Positions 1 to 6,873 of a stretch of DNA of 64,000 nucleotides are shown piece after piece. The DNA is from Leptolyngbya sp. BC1307. Lineage in GTDB: Bacteria; Cyanobacteriota; Cyanobacteriia; Phormidesmidales; Phormidesmidaceae. Where the stretch lies: contig NZ_NRTA01000016.1 of NCBI RefSeq assembly GCF_002286735.1, positions 1 through 64,000 on the forward strand. Reading direction: 5' to 3'. Position 1 is the first letter of the stretch; each line of letters opens with the position of its first letter. Below the pieces are notes generated by a model. The model worked only from the letters and a program-made list of their open reading frames with translations, ran no database searches and had not been told where the DNA came from. A program made the position numbers and the translations under genes.

Positions 1-12
1 TATTTTAGAGAG

Positions 13-600
13 ATGGTGCTAGAGGTTCAATCCTGGGGCCTGAAGCCGTCGTGGGTGACCGGAGACAGTTGGTATTCGAGCCTAGAGAATCTGAAGTTTC
101 TCAGAAACGAGAAAGTGGGTTTTCTATTTGGGGTAGCGAATAATCGGCTGGTCTCGGTAGAGCGTGGAACGTCAGTGCAGATAGGGACTCTAGAGATTAC
201 AGCTGATGGCTTGATGGTCTATCTCAAGGCATTTGGCTGGGTCAAAGTGTTTTGTGCGCCGTTCAAAAACGAGCAGCGATATTACATCTTGTATCGACCA
301 GACTTAGAGGCTTTGAAACAGCTCTCACGAGAGACCTTTAAGCAAGTTCATAGTGAGCATTGGCAGATTGAATGTTTTCATAGAGTGATTAAACAGGTGT
401 GTAATATCGAGCGCTTTTATGTGCGAGATGAACAGGCTATTCGTAATCACGTTTTTTGTGCACTACGTGCTTTTTGCAAGCTACAGACGATGTGCATCAA
501 AGGGATCATCAACAACTGCTATGAGATATCGCGTCAGCTATTTGTGCCGGTCATTCGCCAGTTTATTCTAGAAAACGTGGAGGAAACTGCTTTCGCCTAG
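13..600 (+). mobile_element. DDE transposase, C-terminal part (IS4/IS701-like), probably starting upstream of the window
   Basis: ORF with 'VTGDSWYSSLENLKFL' and 'HWQIECFHRVIKQVCNIERFYVRDEQAIRNHVFCALRAF', typical of the DDE transposase C-terminal half. Confidence 0.75.
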
Positions 601-641
601 CATTGTCACACTGTATTTGTCAATGCGTAACTCCTATAATC

Positions 642-776
642 GTGGCAAAAGCAGAGAGCGATCGCCGTCAGCTATACGTGGCGATGACCAAGGCGCAGGA
701 TAAGCTGCACTTGTTTGCTGGGGTGCAGACACGGATTGTAAAAGAGCTGCGCGAAAGTAAAACTTTCTCTCGCTAG
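642..776 (+). pseudogene. UvrD/PcrA-type helicase C-terminal remnant
   Basis: Frame starting at 642 reads VAKAESDRRQLYVAMTKAQDKLHLFAGVQTRIVKELRESKTFSR*, resembling the UvrD motif VI region (RRLxYVAxTRAxxxLxL); no N-terminal part present. Confidence 0.6.
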
Positions 777-855
777 AGGGTTCTCAATAGAGCGTAGACA
801 GGCTTACTTGAGTGTTGCACTCTCGTGAGAGAAAAATCATTACATAGCATGTGAA

Positions 856-1605
856 GTGGACGGCAAGAACGGTTCAAGGCTTTCGCCAGGTGAGGTCACG
901 ATGCAACTTCCCATAGTCGCTCCAGCTCCGGTAGTCAGTGAACATGCTCAGGCTTTTCGACATCTGTTCAACGATGAACGGGCCTACCAGCACTTTCAGC
1001 ATTATCTGACCGGATTAATCGTCCTGGAGAATAAAAGCCTGACGAACATCAGCCGCTGTACGATAGAAAGTGCAGATAAGAGTAACCTATCGCGCTTTCT
1101 ATCGTCAGCGCCGTGGCACCCGCCGGAGGTGAACGACGGGCGGAATCAAATACATGCAGGAGCAAACGCCCCTGCATCGACTGACCGCAGCCGGGTCGAG
1201 CCTGATTTTGGATGACACGCTCTGTGAGCACGTCGGGAGTCTGTTTGAGTACGTTGACCGGCACTATAACCATGGTAACCACACCTATCTGTTAGCGCAT
1301 AACCTGGTGACCAGTCACTACTTAAGCGGAGCCGTGCGCTTTCCAGTAGACTTCGAGGTCTATCGGCGCTATGAGGAAGTCCCGGAATGGGAAACGTGTG
1401 TGGCCAAACACTTTCCTGACGAGACCATCCCTAAAAAGGACAAAGCTCGCAGCGCGTTTCACAAGCGGGTCGCCCCTTTCCTGTTGCAAGACCCAGAATT
1501 TGTCAAGCAGCACAAGCTATTTTGCACCAAGATAGAGATTGCTCAACTACTCATCGACCAAGCAATTGAGCGGGGGCTAGGGTTCAGCACCGTCTTGGTG
1601 GATGG
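856..1605 (+). pseudogene. IS701-like transposase N-terminal half, frameshifted and truncated
   Basis: ORFs 856..1215 and 1154..1684 overlap in different frames; 'LILDDTLCEHVGSLFEYVDRHYNHGNHTYLLAHNLVTSHYLSGAVRFPVDFEVYRRYEE' is IS701-like; homology ends near 1600 at the start of a duplicated segment. Confidence 0.65.
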
Positions 1606-1881
1606 CGATCGCACTGACGGCAAAACTCAGCCATCCCCATCCACTTCATTGCATATCGCCTCCCCATCTCTGCCGACAAAGTAAAAGCCCAAATGCAAAG
1701 CCTGGTTGCGATCATCAATGACTTCGTTGAGCAGGCAGATCCCCGCCCCGGACTCCAGCTCAACGAGGTAGAACTCTCAGTAGAGATCAATGCTGAAGGC
1801 AAAGTCAGCCTGATCGGCAGCGGCGGAAAATTTGGCAGTAAAGGCGGCATTACGCTGAAATTTGTCCGCCCACCCGAATAG
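1600..1881 (+). repeat. Copy 1 of a ~275 bp direct duplication encoding a C-terminal domain (possibly Pepco-like), fused to the transposase remnant
   Basis: Near-identical to 3056-3331, starting at ggatggcgatcgcactgac; encodes MQSLVAIINDFVEQADPRPGLQLNEVELSVEINAEGKVSLIGSGGKFGSKGGITLKFVRPPE. Confidence 0.85.
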
Positions 1882-1926
1882 AGCTTACAGACATCTACCC
1901 AGACATATGGGTGCTAATATGTCACC

Positions 1927-2169
1927 ATGCGAACAACGATTAGACTCAATGACGAGCTGCTTCAGACGGCAAAACAGCACGCGCTAGCCACACAGAGGAC
2001 GCTAACGCAGCTAATTCAGGATGCGTTGGTATCGCTGCTAGAAAAAGAGCGGAGCGCGGCCTCACCTCGTACAGTAGAGCTGCCAACCTTTAAAGGTGAT
2101 GGCACCTACCCAGGCATCGATATCAACAGCAACGCGAGCTTACGAGACTGTATGGAACTGTCTGAATGA
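1927..2169 (+). CDS. vapB: Antitoxin of a type II TA pair (VapB-like, ribbon-helix-helix)
   Basis: MRTTIRLNDELLQTAKQHALATQRTLTQLIQDAL; located 9 bp upstream of a PIN-domain ORF. Confidence 0.75.
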   Translation: MRTTIRLNDELLQTAKQHALATQRTLTQLIQDALVSLLEKERSAASPRTVELPTFKGDGTYPGIDINSNASLRDCMELSE

Positions 2170-2178
2170 TGGGCGCTG

Positions 2179-2613
2179 ATGCAGCTTTGTGATGTCAACA
2201 TCTATGTCAATGCTCACCGCCAAGAAAACGCGGGGCATGACTTTTATCGTCAGTGGCTGAAGGCACAGCTAGAGGGCACCGAAACCTTTCTCTATTGCGA
2301 CTGGATACTGAGCGCCTTTGTGCGAATTGTCACCCACCCGAAAATATACAAAACGCCAACGCCTCTAGCTCAAGCCTTGGTCTTTGCAGAGAGCGTGAGA
2401 AGCCAGCCCAATGCACTCGGCGTTATGCCTGGTGCAGGTCATTGGCAAATATTCATGCAACTCTGTACGGATAGTAAAGCTGCTGGCAACGCAGTCCCAG
2501 ATGCTTATTTTGCGGCTCTGGCTATAGAGGCAAGTGCGGTGTGGATTACTGCTGATCAAGGCTTCAGAGTGTTTGAGCCAACCTTACAGTGGCAATGGCT
2601 GCGGCCTGCCTAA
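2179..2613 (+). CDS. vapC: PIN-domain toxin (VapC-like)
   Basis: MQLCDVNIYVNAHR..., 'FVRIVTHPKIY', 'NAVPDAYFAALAIEASAVWITADQGF' with conserved PIN acidic residues. Confidence 0.8.
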   Translation: MQLCDVNIYVNAHRQENAGHDFYRQWLKAQLEGTETFLYCDWILSAFVRIVTHPKIYKTPTPLAQALVFAESVRSQPNALGVMPGAGHWQIFMQLCTDSKAAGNAVPDAYFAALAIEASAVWITADQGFRVFEPTLQWQWLRPA

Positions 2614-2729
2614 AATGACGAGTTTGTCCCGAGATTTGCTCTATTAGCCCGAATAGCTTACTCATGCGCTTGCTCTTTTTCTTGCATCCCGTCAAAATCG
2701 AAGTGTTCTGCTAGGCTGACTCTTGAACC

Positions 2730-3335
2730 GTGGCTAGAAACTGGGCAATTACGATTGGTATAAATGAATATCCGTATTTGTGATCGCTCCAGTACGCCAC
2801 CTGCGACGCCGATGCCATGCGTCAACTTTTCTTGCAGGAACTCAGCTTCCAAAAGGTCTATCACTTCACCGATACCAGCCCGCCCATTCCGCAAGACTAT
2901 GGCCCCGACCAAAATTCTCGGCCTACGTATACGACGCTGAGACGCTTTTTGAATAAGCGATTTGAGACGCCTTTTTTGGGCGATGGCGATAATCTATGGT
3001 TCTTTTTTGCAGGGCATGGCATTCGGCATGAGCAGACTGATTATTTGATGCCTGCGGATGGCGATCGCACTGACCGGCAAAACTCAGCCATCCCCATCCA
3101 CTTCATTGCATATCGCCTCCCCATCTCTGCCGACAAAGTAAAAGCTCAAATGCAAAGCCTGGTTGCGATCGTCAATGACTTATTCGAGCAGGCACCCCCC
3201 CGCCCCGGCCTCCAGCTCGACGAGGTAGAACTCTCAGTAGAGATCAATGCTGAAGGCAAAGTCAGCTTGATCAGCAGCGGCGGAAAATTTGGCAGCAAAG
3301 GCGGCATTACGCTGAAATTTGTGCGTCCTTCTTGA
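2730..3335 (+). pseudogene. Caspase-like (C14) protein fused to a C-terminal Pepco-like domain, interrupted by an in-frame TGA at 2781-2783
   Basis: From GTG 2730: VARNWAITIGINEYPYL*SLQYATCDADAMRQLFLQELSFQKVYHFTDTSPPIPQDYG...NLWFFFAGHGIRHEQTDYLMPADGD...; the GHG histidine motif is present and the DACRN-type Cys segment is absent. Confidence 0.75.
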
Positions 3336-3492
3336 TTTTTTGCCTTCACCCTTGCCCTTTGCCTACTACCTCACCTGAAATGACTCAATAGACAAACCAC
3401 GGCTGCTCTGGATAGCTCCAGACGTTCCCCTCCTAGGAACTTTGGCGATACCTTGCAACGTTTTCCCACTCTCTAGCGTTCCAGAGACAGCG

Positions 3493-4254
3493 TCAAAATC
3501 TCTTCTCGCCTAACCGCGTGCCATCGGCCCGAACAACAACATAGCGATAGTTGCGATCAGCTACCGGCCAGTATCGCTGCAACCGACCGTAGTCAAAATT
3601 GACAGGCACATTGACCTCAAAATATCCCCGTTCCGGCACCCAAGCGATCCACCAGTCGGTGTTCTGGTACCCCACCGACTGCCAAAATCTAAGGCGCACC
3701 GATTTCTCAGCCGCCGTCTCTATCGGAAAATTGACCTGTCGCCAGCTCGGCTGACCAGCATTGCGTAGCTCACTAGCAGGTAAGTTCTGAGGCAGATAGC
3801 GGCCCTGATTGTTGTAGTACCAGCTAAACCGAGACTGCTCAGTCAGCAGGGTATCTCGGGTGCAGCCGTCATAGGGAGCCGATAGGAGCCTGCCATCATG
3901 CCCAATCACCTGGTAAGGCGATGGGCCATCGACAGTGGCCAGTTGTTCCTCTGTAACCTCGGCCTCAAAGTCAATCTCGATCAGGTCTTTAAGCGCCTGA
4001 TTTTTCTGAGGCCCGCTCAGCGTCTCAAAAGCCTCTGTCAGGAGAATGCGATCGCCTTCCATCCGATCCAAAATCTGCGCACTGCCCCAAGAATGTGTGG
4101 GCTGACTTTGCAGCCGCTGCAAGTGCTCGCTCATCACCGGCTCATACCAGGCCACACTTCCCGGTTGGCCAGCGCAGTTAGCCCAGGCGGGCGTGACCAC
4201 TACCCAGCTCATCAGCCCTATGCCCCATAGCCATTGAGGCGATCGCTTACCCAC
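3493..4254 (-). CDS. Exported hypothetical protein
   Basis: 253 aa ORF with N-terminal signal-like segment 'SPQWLWGIGLMSWVVVTPAWA'. Confidence 0.7.
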   Translation of the reverse strand: MGKRSPQWLWGIGLMSWVVVTPAWANCAGQPGSVAWYEPVMSEHLQRLQSQPTHSWGSAQILDRMEGDRILLTEAFETLSGPQKNQALKDLIEIDFEAEVTEEQLATVDGPSPYQVIGHDGRLLSAPYDGCTRDTLLTEQSRFSWYYNNQGRYLPQNLPASELRNAGQPSWRQVNFPIETAAEKSVRLRFWQSVGYQNTDWWIAWVPERGYFEVNVPVNFDYGRLQRYWPVADRNYRYVVVRADGTRLGEKRF

Positions 4255-4370
4255 TAATTTAATCCATTCGTTGAGATTGATAGCAGCTATTCTAAATTTT
4301 TCAGTTTGAATAAACCTGGGCCTGTGCCAGTTTGAGCGGGCATAAGCAGATCGCGGTGAGCATGATGAGC

Positions 4371-5927
4371 CTATCGAGTTTCGTCATCATCGAGCATGGG
4401 CAGGGCTGGCATATCAAATAGGGAAGCGATCGCCTCTCTTGACTGATCCAAATCATAACTGGAGAGCCGCCCGGTCTCGGCGTCGTTTACCACAAATGAA
4501 TTTTGCTGCCCTTTGCCCTTTTCAGTCGCCGTCACCGTCAAAATGCCATTGAGATCAAAGTCAAAATGCACCTCAATTTGCAGCTCCCCGGCTGCTTTTG
4601 GCGGCAGCTCCTCTATTTTAAATGAGCCTAAAGGTACATTCTCGCGAGCGACCATATTTTCTCCCTGATACACCTCAATTTCCACCGCCTCCTGCTGATC
4701 GTAAGAGGTGTGGTAAACCTGCGATCGCGAGGTCGGAATCACACTATTGCGCGGAATAATCGTGCTAAACATATCAGGCGTCAGGCCAAACGCTGTCTCC
4801 ATCACCGCCGCAATCCCTAGCGAATGCGGAATCACATCCACCAAAATAGAATCTACCGATTCGCCTGCCAAAACGCCTGCTTGCAGCGCGGCCCCTAACC
4901 CCACACACAGATCGGGGTTGAAACTGTTGACGGGCGTATCAGTCAGATGATTTTCGACCAGGCTCTGAATCAGCGGTATCCGGGTAGACCCCCCGACTAA
5001 AATTACCCGATCAATGTCGTCAGCATCCATTTCGGCATCGCTCAGCGCCCGATCAATGGCCTCTAACGTGCCAGTCAGCAGGGGTTTGATCAGGTGTTCA
5101 AAGTCTTCCCGGGCAATTTCAGTCTCTAAGTGAAGCGCTGTTTCTCCCTTGCTGGCCAAAAAGGGTTCGCGCACCTGGGCAAACGCATTTTCGCTCAGTG
5201 CAATTTTGGCCTGCTCAGCCGCTCGCAGCAGTCTCGCCTGAGTCACGGCATCGCCTGGCAGCTCCATATCATTTGCCTGAGCGAACTTGCTGGCCAGGTA
5301 TCGCTGTAGCTGCTGGTCAAAATCATCGCCGCCTAAGCGGTTGTTACCGTGGCTCGCCAATACCTCAGTGACATCGCCTGTCATCTCTACAATTGAGACA
5401 TCAAAGGTACCGCCGCCTAAGTCATAGACCAGCACGTTCTCAGTATCTTCAGAGCGATCGTCAAATACCAGAGCAGCCGCAGTCGGCTCGTTAAGAATTT
5501 GCAGCACCTCAAATCCGGCAATCTCTCCGGCTTCTTTAGTCGCCTGTCGCTGGGCATCGGTGAAGTAGGCAGGGACGGTGATGACCGCCTGAGTAATCTC
5601 TTCTTCTAGGGCTTCTTCTGCTCGCTGCTTGAGCGATCGCAACACAATTGCTGAAATCTCCTGCGGGCGATAGTCGCGTTCTCCTAGCGTCACCGAATAG
5701 TCTGTTCCCATCTGCCGCTTGATTGACTTAACGGTACGCTCAGGTGCAGCCGCATACTGTCTGAGGGCGGCCTGACCGACCAATAGCTCTCCGGTACCGC
5801 TGAGGCCAACATAAGAGGGCAACAACATCTCTCCCTCTTCATCAGGAATTACCCAGGGTTGCCCTTCATCTAGCGTGGCAATCAGTGAGTTGGTCGTACC
5901 CAGGTCAATTCCAACAACTTTGCTCAT
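4371..5927 (-). CDS. Hsp70/DnaK family protein, short form without a C-terminal lid
   Basis: MSKVVGIDLGTTNSLIATL, 'VPAYFTDAQRQATKEAGEIAG', 'VYDLGGGTFDVSI', 'VILVGGSTRIPLIQ'; 518 aa, ends soon after the substrate-binding beta domain. Confidence 0.95.
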   Translation of the reverse strand: MSKVVGIDLGTTNSLIATLDEGQPWVIPDEEGEMLLPSYVGLSGTGELLVGQAALRQYAAAPERTVKSIKRQMGTDYSVTLGERDYRPQEISAIVLRSLKQRAEEALEEEITQAVITVPAYFTDAQRQATKEAGEIAGFEVLQILNEPTAAALVFDDRSEDTENVLVYDLGGGTFDVSIVEMTGDVTEVLASHGNNRLGGDDFDQQLQRYLASKFAQANDMELPGDAVTQARLLRAAEQAKIALSENAFAQVREPFLASKGETALHLETEIAREDFEHLIKPLLTGTLEAIDRALSDAEMDADDIDRVILVGGSTRIPLIQSLVENHLTDTPVNSFNPDLCVGLGAALQAGVLAGESVDSILVDVIPHSLGIAAVMETAFGLTPDMFSTIIPRNSVIPTSRSQVYHTSYDQQEAVEIEVYQGENMVARENVPLGSFKIEELPPKAAGELQIEVHFDFDLNGILTVTATEKGKGQQNSFVVNDAETGRLSSYDLDQSREAIASLFDMPALPMLDDDETR

Positions 5928-6508
5928 GAGTCAATCTCCTCTGCTTCTACAGTGTTTGCCGCCACAATGACCTGCGCTTCTCTCAGCATGCGATCTTTCC
6001 AGCGGTAGCCGCGTACCACTTCTTGGACAACGGTATTAGGTGGCACACTCGTCTCGGTTGTCTGTCCTAGCGCGTGCATCTGATTAGGGTCAAAGAGTTC
6101 TCCTTTAGCAGGCAGGGGTATCACCTGATGCTGGCTCAACACGCTCAGCATAGACTCACGAATCATCTCAATGCCTGCTCGGGCGCTGGAGACCACTTCG
6201 GGAAGAGACTCCGTTGCTGACGCTGTTTTTGTCGGAGCCAACCCAAACCACGATCTCAATCGTTGCCAGCCAGTGAGCGGTTCCATGTCTGGCTGAGCTT
6301 GTTGTTCGGCCTGCTGCCAATGGTCGGTAGCTCGATCTAGCGCATCGACGACGGTGAGTAAGTCGCTCAAAAGCTTTTCTTGTTGCTTGCGGATTTGGAT
6401 TTTTTGGGCGGCCAGTTCTCTCGCTGAGGGTTTAGCTGAGGGTTTAGTAGGATGGTCGGAGGGTGGGCCGGGCGATCGCGCCGTATCACCAGAAATAAAT
6501 TGCGTCAT
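5924..6508 (-). CDS. grpE: GrpE-like nucleotide exchange factor
   Basis: GrpE C-terminal signature 'GELFDPNQMHALGQTTETSVPPNTVVQEVVRGYRWKDRMLREAQVIVA'; ATGA overlap with the Hsp70 start. Confidence 0.85.
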   Translation of the reverse strand: MTQFISGDTARSPGPPSDHPTKPSAKPSARELAAQKIQIRKQQEKLLSDLLTVVDALDRATDHWQQAEQQAQPDMEPLTGWQRLRSWFGLAPTKTASATESLPEVVSSARAGIEMIRESMLSVLSQHQVIPLPAKGELFDPNQMHALGQTTETSVPPNTVVQEVVRGYRWKDRMLREAQVIVAANTVEAEEIDS

Positions 6509-6525
6509 GTACTCTCAAATCACAA

Positions 6526-6822
6526 CTAAAAGGTCAGCAATATCAGATCTTTTAAGGATACATCCAGTGCAGCTACAGCCTGCTGCTTGAGTTCAGCTAG
6601 CAGCGCATTATCAAGCTCGGCCTCCACCGGCTTCAATTCAAAAAAGTCGTCAGCAGCTTGAGCGGGGGGTTTACGCAGGGTTTCGTAGGCAGCTCGAATT
6701 GCCTTGAAGTCCTGCGGATGGCTGTGGGCCGGAAACACTTTGAGCTGGGTATGGTAGGCAGTTTTAATTTCAGCGGGCGTCGCGCCGGGGGCAATGCCTA
6801 GTCGATCATAGTGTTCTTGCAT
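6526..6822 (-). CDS. J-domain-like protein lacking a canonical HPD
   Basis: 'HYDRLGIAPGATPAEIKTAYHTQLKVFPAHSHPQDFKAIRAAYETLRK' follows the J-domain helix pattern. Confidence 0.75.
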   Translation of the reverse strand: MQEHYDRLGIAPGATPAEIKTAYHTQLKVFPAHSHPQDFKAIRAAYETLRKPPAQAADDFFELKPVEAELDNALLAELKQQAVAALDVSLKDLILLTF

Positions 6823-6873
6823 GAGATGACTGAGAGGATGGGTGAATAGAGAGAGAGATGAGAAAGACGGGTA

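Noticed and set aside
1584-1850. Minus ORFs 1584..1850 and 3146..3349
   Set aside because: Antisense to the duplicated C-terminal domain; the plus frame has clear domain character.
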